Shown here in pieces: positions 16,375-23,398 of a DNA stretch of 34,554 bases. The stretch comes from a bacterium (lineage in GTDB: Bacteria > Desulfobacterota > JAPLJL01): contig JAQTNV010000035.1 of assembly GCA_028713675.1 (NCBI GenBank), positions 1 to 34,554 of the forward strand, read 5' to 3'. The stretch's first letter is position 1, and every line of letters starts with the position of its first letter. Position numbers and translations under genes: made by a program. The notes beneath the pieces are model-generated. The model worked only from the letters and a program-made list of their open reading frames with translations, did no database searches and was not told the origin of the DNA.

Positions 16375-16510
16375 CTAGTTTTTCTAACCACTCAACAACC
16401 AAGCAACCTTCTTTTCCCGGTTCCCGGTTACCGGTTATCTGCTACCGGCTACTTGCTACCTATTTTCTGCCAACTGCCTTCTGCCCACTTTTCAGGACTG
16501 AACCATTTTA
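16375..16510. repeat. Partial copy of composite repeat module
   Basis: It contains TTTTTCTAACCACTCAACAA, CCCGGTTACCGGTTATCTGC words and GCTACTTGCTACC words, matching the latter part of the modules at 11890-11990 and 25290-25375. Confidence 0.7.
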
Positions 16511-16513
16511 CTC

Positions 16514-17392
16514 TCAAATCTCCGTCTGATACAAAGACATTTTGTTGACGCTCACCATTTTAAGCGGGCCCGCCATTAATTCATTTTCATGATGGATATG
16601 CCCGGAGATGCAGAGCTTTATTTTGGGGTATCGGAGATAAAGCTCTCCCAATTGCCTGCTCCCGAGATATGCCCTTTCGAAAGCCTTCGCGAGGATTTGC
16701 GGTTCCCTTAAAAGCCCCGCAAAAGGAGCGTGATGATTGATCACCACAATCTTTTCCGCCTTTTTCGAAACCGCGTCCAGGTCTTCCTTGATTTTTGATA
16801 GGCACCGGGCCATAAACTCCTCGTCGCGATACGGCCATTTTACGTAAGCCCGGTCGTTCCAGACCGTCAGAAGCGTTTTGCCGTTTTCCTTCCAACCCAT
16901 CCGCTTTTTTCGATAATCTTCCGGTCCCAGGTCTTCCCAGCGCTTATTCGTTTCCCGAAAACCGTCTTGATCCTCCGGGTTGTCCTCTTCGAGGAGGATC
17001 AGGTCATCCTGCAAAGGAAATGATTTCAGGGCCAGAGAATAATCATACCAGCCCATGTTGCCCACAAAACCGACATTGCCCAGAATCCGGGGAGATTCAT
17101 CGAGATAGTGAAAGCCATAGGTATCGGCAAGAAGCTTCAATTCTTTCCGGTAAATCTCTTCCGGATTGCCTTCAGTCGTCCAGATCTCGTGGTTGCCGGC
17201 AATGAATAGCTTTTCCCCGGGGAATGAAGAGAAATAATCCAAGACCGCGGCCAGGCGGTCCGGATTGAAGTTATTCACCATGTCCCCGGCCAGGGCCAAG
17301 ACATCGGCCTCCCGCCAGGGCTTGGAATCAAGTTCCTTGGGATCCTTCAGTGAAACGGGGTAATGCAGGTCGGCAAATACGGATATTCGCAT
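16514..17392 (-). CDS. Calcineurin-like metallophosphoesterase
   Basis: 292 residues with the full set of metallophosphoesterase motifs: Asp8-x-His10 (FADLHY), Gly-Asp37 (LAGDMV), Gly-Asn67-His68-Glu (AGNHE), INHHAPF in the middle third, and GHIHH near the C-terminus. These residues bind two metals and act on phosphodiesters or phosphomonoesters. The start MRISVFADLHY is the normal first strand. It is probably cytoplasmic, as no signal sequence is seen. Substrate unknown; it is the second gene of its neighbourhood with the acyltransferase downstream. Confidence 0.9.
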   Translation of the reverse strand: MRISVFADLHYPVSLKDPKELDSKPWREADVLALAGDMVNNFNPDRLAAVLDYFSSFPGEKLFIAGNHEIWTTEGNPEEIYRKELKLLADTYGFHYLDESPRILGNVGFVGNMGWYDYSLALKSFPLQDDLILLEEDNPEDQDGFRETNKRWEDLGPEDYRKKRMGWKENGKTLLTVWNDRAYVKWPYRDEEFMARCLSKIKEDLDAVSKKAEKIVVINHHAPFAGLLREPQILAKAFERAYLGSRQLGELYLRYPKIKLCISGHIHHENELMAGPLKMVSVNKMSLYQTEI

Positions 17393-17588
17393 CCGTTATA
17401 TGCTAAATAATTTTGAAGGGATTGAGAAGGTTGGGGCAAACCTCGTCTTCACAAAGCAACAAGTAAACTACGTCCCGGATATTCTAACTTTTAGGCTCTT
17501 AGACTCTTTTCTCTTTTCCCTTTGAGCTTCGACCTTTCAACTTTAAGCTTCTTTGCTTACGTCCCCCATTTCTCACGAGCCCGTTCGG
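17393..17588. repeat. Short repeat-containing gap
   Basis: It holds CTTTTAGGCTCTTAGACTC and TTTGAGCTTCGACCTTTCAA words of the TTTGAGC 7-base family. No gene or clear promoter was found. Confidence 0.5.
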
Positions 17589-18311
17589 CTACACCAGCTT
17601 TGGATCGACAAAACACCTCTCGGAATAAGCGCGGTTAATTTCGCCGGTCCTGACATCAAGGTCAACCACCAGGAGGGTCCGCGAATATGCCCGGACCAGA
17701 CCTTTTTTGACCCTGTCGGTGGGCTCGATAATCTCGTCAAATTCCTCTTTTTCCCGTTTGAATTCCCACAGCCGTTCGCGATCCTTCGTTACGCAAACGA
17801 GATAGGGCTTCAGCCCGGTCTCGACCGCCGGCTCCAACAGGAGAACATAAACCCGGTTTATCCTTAATACCTTCTTGATTTTGTTTTCAAACTTCATTCT
17901 TTGCCCGGAGGGCAGGATAAGGGTTTTACCTTCCGCCGAATACCGGGGTTTTCTTGTCTTTTTTGGCGGTTTTTCCCTTTGTTTCCCGAATAACGCGTCG
18001 TCTATTTCCTGCGGCCAATCCTGGGAGCCGTCCGGCAGTCGTTTTCCGTTGAGGTAAAACCTTGCCTCGGGATACCGATTGGAAAATATCCCCCGGAAAA
18101 ACTGCCAAGCTATTTTCCCGTTTTCATCGATACCATACGCGAACATTGCATCTCTATCTTCGTTGCCGGAAGCGTCGGTTTTGACGACGATGAACCGGCC
18201 CCGTTTTTTTACGCTAACGATTTTCTTCGGGAAATTGATGGTCTTCAGGCCTTTCAGGGTCAAGGTCTTGCCTCTGAAGCTGTATTTTTGAACATTACTT
18301 TTACTAACCAT
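17589..18311 (-). CDS. Hypothetical protein with an internally duplicated beta domain
   Basis: 240 residues from the ATG at 18311 (MVSKSNVQKYSF), preferred over an upstream ATG at 18371 because GGAGA-type sequence lies just upstream and the upstream codons belong to a broken aldo/keto reductase. The two halves look related: FRGKTLTLKGLKTINF with later AYGIDENGKIAWQF, and AEGKTLILPSGQRMKF with later VCVTKDRERLWEF. This suggests a tandem duplication of a small beta-rich domain joined by a basic linker (about residues 110-122). No family is recognised. Its first 8 bases overlap the pseudogene 18304-18465. Confidence 0.72.
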   Translation of the reverse strand: MVSKSNVQKYSFRGKTLTLKGLKTINFPKKIVSVKKRGRFIVVKTDASGNEDRDAMFAYGIDENGKIAWQFFRGIFSNRYPEARFYLNGKRLPDGSQDWPQEIDDALFGKQREKPPKKTRKPRYSAEGKTLILPSGQRMKFENKIKKVLRINRVYVLLLEPAVETGLKPYLVCVTKDRERLWEFKREKEEFDEIIEPTDRVKKGLVRAYSRTLLVVDLDVRTGEINRAYSERCFVDPKLV

Positions 18312-18465
18312 GCGCTTTCTCCGTCTCCCCTTGGTCCACGGCATATCGGATCTGCCGGATCGCCCGCTCATCGTCGATCTTCACGCCCTTCATCGGCAGG
18401 CACATGCACCCGAACCCCAGGGCAGACAGCTGTTCCCCGGTCTTCGGAATTTTCCGGTAAAGCAT
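18304..18465 (-). pseudogene. Truncated aldo/keto reductase (N-terminal 46 residues only)
   Basis: Translation from 18465 reads MLYRKIPKTGEQLSALGFG followed by CMCLPMKGVKIDDERAIRQI and RYAVDQG. This is the classic N-terminus of ferredoxin-type aldo/keto reductases (first strand plus the start of the NADPH barrel). The homology ends at AVDQG, where the family continues with NYxDTA; here seven unrelated residues and a stop follow. The break coincides with the ribosome binding site and start of the next gene, so a deletion or rearrangement joined the two. Confidence 0.75.
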
Positions 18466-18479
18466 AATTAATAATTTTA

Positions 18480-18768
18480 ACGGATTTTGGAATATAGGTC
18501 GTAGGTCGTAGGTCATAGGTCATAGGTAATAGGAAATAGGGAAAAGGTAAGGAGTACGGGATTAATAAAATAAATACGTCATTCCGGTGGATTTATCCTT
18601 CCGAAGCTATATCCTTACGAAGCCTTGGCGTAGGGGGATCAGCGTAGGAGGAAGTCGGAATCCGGTCTTATATTTCCGCCCTTTATCAAAGGGAGGTCGG
18701 GATGGATTTTACATCGTCATTGCGAGCTGAGCGCGGCAATCTTTGCTTCGATTCCCCCATACGTCAAC
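18480..18768. repeat. Repeat-filled gap between the AKR remnant and the accessory block
   Basis: It contains GGTCGTA/GGTCATA 7-base words (18495-18535), a split GTCATTCCGG...GTCGGAATCCGG palindrome with a CCGAAGC...GCGTAGG insert (18578-18664), a CCTTTATCAAAGGGAGG palindrome (about 18680-18697) and a GTCATTGCGAGC...GCGGCAATCT element (18716-18742). Confidence 0.75.
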
Positions 18769-19422
18769 TTAAAGACCTGACCCTGGATTTTTCTCGATTT
18801 CGAAGGAATTATTAGATATCCGAGTTTCGAAAATCTCAACTTCCGAAGCCATGTCTCCTAGTGCTTTTTTAATCTTTTTGGGGGCAATTCTTGACCGTAA
18901 ACCAATAAACACTTCTTTCAATTTAATATTATCTGAAAAAATGAGAAAATAATGGCCACAATGTTTGTTTGTCAATGGTGAAAAAAGCCGAAATTCTTCT
19001 TCATATTGCCAATGCTTAAATTTTGTTTTGAAATTATTAATCATTAACTCCATCAGTTTAGGATCATCGAGATTTTTAGAGAGATGGTTATCGAGGCTAA
19101 TTCGATTTTCAACATATTGAACTTCCGAAAGATCCTTATCATTTACAATATCAAATCCAAGACATAGCCCTCGATAGTTATCGGCGTAGTGTGCCCATTG
19201 AACAGGATTTTTCCAGTTTCTACTAAAACAAATAATGCCTTTTTTATTTTTAAAAACAGTTTCAATTGCTTTTTCTAAAACATTTTGATTAATAGAATCA
19301 GATAGGTAACAAACAGAAAACTCGAATGGATCATTCAATTCATCTATTTGAGTAATTTTTATATGTTTTTTCTTTATATCTTGAATGCCATGTTTCGCTT
19401 TAATAAAGTGATAAAGCTTCAT
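18769..19422 (-). CDS. DUF2971-like protein
   Basis: 217 residues. The pattern LYHFIKAKHGIQDI ... TQIDELNDPFEFS ... IICFSRNWKNPVQWAHYADNYRGLCLGF matches the DUF2971 family (the NDPFE and WxHYADNHRGxCxGF motifs are diagnostic), followed by YEEEFRLF. The molecular function of the family is not established; it is common in mobile and accessory regions. The gene is visibly AT-rich compared with its neighbours, which suggests horizontal acquisition. The last residues (NPGSGL) are encoded by a dispersed repeat motif (18770-18786), so the natural C-terminus may have been altered. No Shine-Dalgarno sequence is evident. Confidence 0.8.
   Translation of the reverse strand: MKLYHFIKAKHGIQDIKKKHIKITQIDELNDPFEFSVCYLSDSINQNVLEKAIETVFKNKKGIICFSRNWKNPVQWAHYADNYRGLCLGFDIVNDKDLSEVQYVENRISLDNHLSKNLDDPKLMELMINNFKTKFKHWQYEEEFRLFSPLTNKHCGHYFLIFSDNIKLKEVFIGLRSRIAPKKIKKALGDMASEVEIFETRISNNSFEIEKNPGSGL
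18770..18786 (+). repeat. Short copy of the TAAAGACCTGRCCCTGG motif
   Basis: TAAAGACCTGACCCTGG on the plus strand matches, with one mismatch, the minus-strand sequence found in the four hairpin repeats at 20192-23398. It lies in opposite orientation at the other edge of the accessory block. Confidence 0.6.
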
Positions 19423-19541
19423 AATTTTGTCTGAGACTTATTCTTGATTGATTATCATCACGTCTACAGAACGTTGGTTACTTGTCGCTTTGTCGCCATT
19501 CATAGTTTGGACCATTTTTCTATTCCGGATTTTGTTGTTGA

Positions 19542-20150
19542 TCAAGGTGCCTGTAGAAAAGTTAAAAGTTTTTTCTTGTCATCTTCCGAAATATTTCCAA
19601 AAGGTGCCGAGAGAAGTGATCTGATGTATGGGTCAAGCTGTTTTTCCTTGAAATATTTGATTTCCTCCGGATCTTTAAGAACCTTAACCACGAAATGAAA
19701 AGGCGGGCAAGATGTACTTTCCCCAAATATTTTCTGGATTCCACCCAGGTTTTCTCCCAGAACGGCAATTTCCCAATCCCGGCTTCCGGGATCGATATGG
19801 AAGGAAAAATTGCCGTTTCGATCCGCCGAGAGAACGGAAATCCTCCAGTTTCCATTCCAATCTTTGCGCTTAAAAACCATAATGCAGTTCGGTAGGGGTT
19901 TTTCTTCCTCATCGCTGATCTGACCGTCACAGGTTACACCTTTATCGATTCCCAGGGTCGCGGGAATGGTGAGCATGGCGAAGAAAAGAACGCAATATGG
20001 ATCATTTTCACAGGTTGAAGCGCTGTTAAACTCAGACTCAGTAATATATGGGGAAGTGGAATGTGTTGCAAAACATCCGCCTTGCATTCCTGAAGCAAGA
20101 ATAACCAGTACAAAAAACAAACGTTTAAAATCAATACCGCCGATAATCAT
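19542..20150 (-). CDS. Lipoprotein with carboxypeptidase-regulatory-like beta domain
   Basis: 202 residues. The signal sequence (residues 8-25) ends in SGMQGGC, a lipobox with Cys26. The mature part contains TCDGQISDEEEKPLPNCIMV and SADRNGNFSFHI, the usual beginning and middle of a carboxypeptidase-regulatory-like (transthyretin-like) domain, here about residues 73-135. The C-terminal third is helical and charged. It is probably a surface or periplasmic lipoprotein of unknown role. The start codon is 42 bases downstream of hairpin repeat copy 1, and GGTGG precedes the ATG. Confidence 0.72.
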   Translation of the reverse strand: MIIGGIDFKRLFFVLVILASGMQGGCFATHSTSPYITESEFNSASTCENDPYCVLFFAMLTIPATLGIDKGVTCDGQISDEEEKPLPNCIMVFKRKDWNGNWRISVLSADRNGNFSFHIDPGSRDWEIAVLGENLGGIQKIFGESTSCPPFHFVVKVLKDPEEIKYFKEKQLDPYIRSLLSAPFGNISEDDKKKLLTFLQAP

Positions 20151-20191
20151 TTTGAAACCACCAGAAACCTCCAGAACAACCCCAGGGCCAC

Positions 20192-20246
20192 AACCCCAGG
20201 GCCAGGTCTTTACTTTGGCGTTTGGACGCTAAAGATTCCTTAATTG
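20192..20246 (-). repeat. ORF6N-associated hairpin repeat, copy 1
   Basis: Plus strand: AACCCCAGGGCCAGGTCTTT, a hairpin CTTTGGCGT-TTGG-ACGCTAAAG (20213-20234, 9-base stem with one G-T pair), then TTAATTG. A partial duplicate of the AACCCCAGGGCCA end lies just left (20178-20190). On the minus strand it follows the ORF6N 3'-end remnant and precedes the lipoprotein gene. Confidence 0.9.
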
Positions 20247-20350
20247 TTTTTCCTTTTAGTCGAATATTTTGTTAATTTTTTCCCCCTCACCTCAGATCCT
20301 CTCCCACCGAGGGGAGAGGAGGAAGAAAAGGCAGTAAAGCCAATCCGGCG
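20240..20350 (-). pseudogene. ORF6N-gene 3'-end remnant, interrupted
   Basis: On the minus strand 20269-20240 reads KYSTKRKNN and a stop, against KYSNKRKNN at the end of the intact ORF6N protein (23392-24021). At 20350-20332 the bases encode RRIGFT, also from that C-terminus. The linking part is replaced by about 60 bases containing a CCCCTCAC...GGGGAGAGG palindrome. This is a broken copy of which only the tail survives. Confidence 0.75.
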
Positions 20351-20358
20351 ACGTATAT

Positions 20359-20413
20359 AACCCCAGGGCCAGGTCTTTACTTTGGCGTTTGGACGCTAAA
20401 GATGTCTTAATTG
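20359..20413 (-). repeat. ORF6N-associated hairpin repeat, copy 2
   Basis: The same 55-base unit as copy 1, with hairpin CTTTGGCGT-TTGG-ACGCTAAAG and terminal TTAATTG. It abuts the RRIGFT remnant of the ORF6N tail (20332-20350). Confidence 0.9.
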
Positions 20414-20566
20414 TGATCTCCGGGCCGTTGGTTTCTTGTCGCTTTATCGCTTTAAAATCTTACGCCTTATTCTCTCTGCCTACTGCCTACTCCTTACTGC
20501 TTACTTTCTGCAACGACGCAGGAATTTTCGACTTTCCAAGATTGACTCTTTTTTCTTAAAACTTGC
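20414..20566. repeat. 7-base CTGCTTA-type words downstream of the Kelch gene
   Basis: CTGCCTACTGCCTACTCCTTACTGCTTACTTTCTG words lie near 20475-20512. A GTTGGTTTCTTGTCGCTTTA segment (20428-20447) nearly repeats 19472-19491. Confidence 0.55.
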
Positions 20567-22351
20567 TCACGGAGTAAAAATACCCCCGGTGTTAGAATTT
20601 TCAGAATCATCATCACCGCCCCAGATAATCATTTCGGTTCCGGTCCAGACCGCGGTATGGCCATACCTTGCTGAAGGCAGGTTTGCCCCGATATTGATGG
20701 GGGTCCAGGAATCGGTCAAGGGATTGTAAATACCACCGGTGTTGAAAGCATTTAAAATTTGATATAAACCCCAATCTTGCCAGATGCTGGAGAAACCACC
20801 CCAAACTATCATTTGGGTCCCGGTCCAAACGGCGGTATGTGCGGCTCTTCCTGAAGGCACATTCGCCCCGGCGCTGGTGGCTGTCCAGGAATCGGAGGAA
20901 GGATTATAAATACCACCGGTGTTAGAAGTTCCAGAATGCTCTTGACCACCCCAGACTATCATTTGTGTCCCAGCCCAAACAGCGGTATGTGCAGCTCTTC
21001 CTGAAGGTACGTTTGTCCCAGTGCTGGTGGGTACCCAGGAATCGGTGGATGGATCATACTGGCCACCGGTATCAACAAGAGGAGCATCACAACATAAATT
21101 AGCAGGAAGCTCCTCTTGACCTCCCCAGATAATCATTTTGGTCCCGGTCCAAACGGCGGTGTGGCCATGCCTGGCTGAAGGCACGTTTGCTCCGGTGCTG
21201 GTGGCAGTCCAGGAATCGGAGGACGGATTATAAATACCACCGGTATTGAGCGAACCATATGTAGTGCCATCTCCATTCTCTGTAATAATGATATCTCCAC
21301 CGCCCCAGATGATCATTTTGGTCCCGGTCCAGACGGCGGTATGCCCGGATCTTTTTGAAGGTACATTTGTGCTGGTGCTGGTGGACATCCAGGAATCGAC
21401 GGAGGGATCATACCTACCCCCGGTGTTAGAATTTCCAGAACTATCCACGCCACCACCCCAGACAATCATTTCGGTTCCGGTCCAAACGGCGGTATGGCCA
21501 TGCCTTCCTGAAGGCACGTTTGCCCCGGTGCTGGTGGACATCCAGGAATCGACGGAGGGATCATACCTACCCCCGGTGTTAGAATTTCCAGAACTATCCA
21601 CGCCACCCCAGACAATCATTTCGGTTCCGGTCCAAACGGCGGTATGGCCATGCCTTCCTGAAGGCACGTTTGCCCCGGTGTTGGTGGGAGTCCAAGAATA
21701 CGTAGTTGTACTTACCGCGTTGGAATAACTTGAGTCCCCAAACGAATTAAAAGCGTAAACCCGATAGCAATAGGTGGTTCCCGCTGAAATACCCGTATCA
21801 AAGTAAGAATTAACATTAACCAACGTGGTTGTAATCAATGAAAACGTTCCTCCCAATCCGATCCTCCGCTCGATCTTAAAACCGTCCTCGTTATTGGAAT
21901 TATCCGTCCAGGTTAGATTGATCTGGGAAGATGAAACTACCGTCGCCGTGAGACCCGAAGGTGCGGCCGGTGCGATTACGGGACAGATTGAAGTGGTTGC
22001 GCTAACCTCGTTGGAATAGCCGGAGCTCCCCGCGTCATTATAAGAATTAATCCGATAGTAATATTCGGTATCGCAATCGAGTCCTTCATCCTGATAAACG
22101 GTCACGCCGACACCGACAGTCCCAACCTGGGCATAGGTTCCTCCGGAGCCGGTTTTTCGCTCAATTTTAAATCCTTCCTCATTATTGGAATTAGCCGTCC
22201 AGGAAAGATCAACCTGGGCAGAAAAAACCCCCGTGGCTTGAAGCCCGGAAGGGGCGGCGGAAACCTTTGATCCGTTGTTACAAGCCCATCCAAAATTAAT
22301 AATTAAAACAGAAAAAATGACCAGCCAATATTTTCCGGAAAAGATTTTCAT
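20567..22351 (-). CDS. Fibronectin type III / Kelch-repeat exported protein
   Basis: 594 residues. The N-terminal hydrophobic segment (8-23) ends at Cys24 (FGWAC); the lipobox is imperfect but lipid anchoring is likely. Two fibronectin type III domains follow (about 32-120 and 125-217; each has the AP-SGL, NLTWTDNSNNEDGFKIER and TTYCYRVYAFNS pattern). Then come seven Kelch/galactose-oxidase-like repeats of about 50-60 residues, each with ANVPSGRHGHTAVWTGTEMI and VWGG, then NTGG.YDPS.DSW, enough for one seven-bladed propeller. Blades 1 and 2 are nearly identical in DNA (21420-21680), indicating recent duplication. A strong AAGGAGG precedes the ATG. Probably a cell-surface binding protein. Confidence 0.9.
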   Translation of the reverse strand: MKIFSGKYWLVIFSVLIINFGWACNNGSKVSAAPSGLQATGVFSAQVDLSWTANSNNEEGFKIERKTGSGGTYAQVGTVGVGVTVYQDEGLDCDTEYYYRINSYNDAGSSGYSNEVSATTSICPVIAPAAPSGLTATVVSSSQINLTWTDNSNNEDGFKIERRIGLGGTFSLITTTLVNVNSYFDTGISAGTTYCYRVYAFNSFGDSSYSNAVSTTTYSWTPTNTGANVPSGRHGHTAVWTGTEMIVWGGVDSSGNSNTGGRYDPSVDSWMSTSTGANVPSGRHGHTAVWTGTEMIVWGGGVDSSGNSNTGGRYDPSVDSWMSTSTSTNVPSKRSGHTAVWTGTKMIIWGGGDIIITENGDGTTYGSLNTGGIYNPSSDSWTATSTGANVPSARHGHTAVWTGTKMIIWGGQEELPANLCCDAPLVDTGGQYDPSTDSWVPTSTGTNVPSGRAAHTAVWAGTQMIVWGGQEHSGTSNTGGIYNPSSDSWTATSAGANVPSGRAAHTAVWTGTQMIVWGGFSSIWQDWGLYQILNAFNTGGIYNPLTDSWTPINIGANLPSARYGHTAVWTGTEMIIWGGDDDSENSNTGGIFTP

Positions 22352-22453
22352 TTCTTCCTCCTTTTAATGCGTTTTACGTTTTATGGGACGTTCTTTACTA
22401 ATTGACAAGGATCAGCCCCAGCGTTAGGTATTATTTCTTGCCCTTCGCTTGAT

Positions 22454-22585
22454 CTAATAGTGGCCGGATTTTTCTTGGGCGGTGAAGCCGATTTTCTTCC
22501 TGGGCGTCGGCAGAGGCTCCGATTCCTCGGGTGGGTTGAGCAACCTCATGATCTGCTGGAGAACTTCGGTTATGGCAGTCTCAGA
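22454..22585 (-). pseudogene. C-terminal fragment of a second ORF6N protein
   Basis: On the minus strand this reads ETAITEVLQQIMRLLNPPEE, then SEPLPTPRKKIGFTAQEKSG, HY and a stop. The intact gene has ETAITEVLQQIMRLLNPPEE followed by PEPDPELPPSRRIGFTVREK. Only 42 codons remain, the 5' side being cut exactly beside hairpin copy 3. The Pro-rich linker differs between the copies, so it came from a paralogue and not from a recent duplication. Confidence 0.85.
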
Positions 22586-22587
22586 CT

Positions 22588-22653
22588 AACCCCAGGGCCA
22601 GGTCTTTACTTTGGCGTTTGGACGCTAAAGACGCCTTAATTGTTTTTCCTTTT
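22588..22653 (-). repeat. ORF6N-associated hairpin repeat, copy 3, with KRKNN tail
   Basis: The same 55-base unit, plus the bases encoding KRKNN-stop of an ORF6N 3' end (22653-22636). It sits 5 bases after the stop of the membrane-protein gene and 2 bases before the ORF6N fragment. Confidence 0.9.
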
Positions 22654-22658
22654 TAAAA

Positions 22659-23312
22659 TTATATGTTAAGGTTTGACGCCTTTTTTTCTATTTCAATATT
22701 TTTTTTAAACATTATCGCAAGCAATAACATTGCCATCGGAGCTGTTATTGTCCAAGGAATAGCTAGGAGAAGAATCTTTTCTGAAAACTTGGGATAGAAA
22801 TAAACAAACGCAATTAATGGCGTAACAAACGCATTAGCTAAAAATGAAATCCTAACCCATTTTTGAAAACCATGTTTTTCAAAAACGGGTACGGCTAATA
22901 ACATCGCCAAACCCATGGATATATACCCTATTGCATCGAAATCCCAAAACAGAGAATGGGGTGTTTGAACGAGAATACTAATCTGACTGGATACTCCCCT
23001 AAGTGTCATGGGAATAACCGTTGCCAATTGAACAACATAATTAGCAGAAACAAACACCGAATAAATTATTGTGAAGATAAGGGCGGCATGACTCCAAAAT
23101 TTTTTATCTTTCGGCGTAACATGATGAAGCGCAAGCATCTCAAGCAAAAAGGGAATAACTATACAAAGCGAAAATCCATAAATAAAGATTTGATCAAATG
23201 GAAAATTGAGAACCCCTAAAAGCTGTAATGTTTGAGCTAATACGAAAGCAGCATTTGAACCAAATGCCAGAATTCCAAACCAAAAACCATATTTATAAAT
23301 TTTTGTATTCAT
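22659..23312 (-). CDS. Multi-pass membrane protein of unknown function
   Basis: 217 residues from MNTKIYKYGFWFGILAFGS; the longer reading from 23450 is rejected because it runs through hairpin copy 4 and the ORF6N gene. About six to seven hydrophobic spans are visible (for example WFGILAFGSNAAFVLAQ, IFIYGFSLCIVIPFLLEML, AALIFTIIYSVFVSANYVV, ISMGLAMLLAVPVF, AMLLLAIMF). The C-terminus is short and charged. No family is recognised. The gene is AT-rich like the DUF2971 gene, suggesting transfer, and it lies neatly between hairpin copies 4 (32 bases upstream of the start) and 3 (5 bases after the stop), like a cassette. A weak AAGAGAG precedes the ATG. Confidence 0.75.
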   Translation of the reverse strand: MNTKIYKYGFWFGILAFGSNAAFVLAQTLQLLGVLNFPFDQIFIYGFSLCIVIPFLLEMLALHHVTPKDKKFWSHAALIFTIIYSVFVSANYVVQLATVIPMTLRGVSSQISILVQTPHSLFWDFDAIGYISMGLAMLLAVPVFEKHGFQKWVRISFLANAFVTPLIAFVYFYPKFSEKILLLAIPWTITAPMAMLLLAIMFKKNIEIEKKASNLNI

Positions 23313-23343
23313 GCTTTGCTCTCTTAATAAAGGTGTTTTGTGT

Positions 23344-23398
23344 AACCCAAGGGCCAGGTATTTACTTTGGCGTTTGGACGTTAATGATGCCTTAATTG
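23344..23398 (-). repeat. ORF6N-associated hairpin repeat, copy 4 (next to intact gene)
   Basis: The unit is here directly joined to the ORF6N gene: the TTAATTG end contains the gene's stop codon (23392-23394). The hairpin arm is degraded (ACGTTAATG instead of ACGCTAAAG), unlike copies 1-3. Confidence 0.9.

Noticed and set aside
20192..23398. Integron-type attC sites between cassette-like genes
   Set aside because: The repeats have a hairpin and flank single genes, but lack the RYYYAAC/GTTRRRY core sites, include an ORF6N 3' end, and no integron integrase gene is seen.
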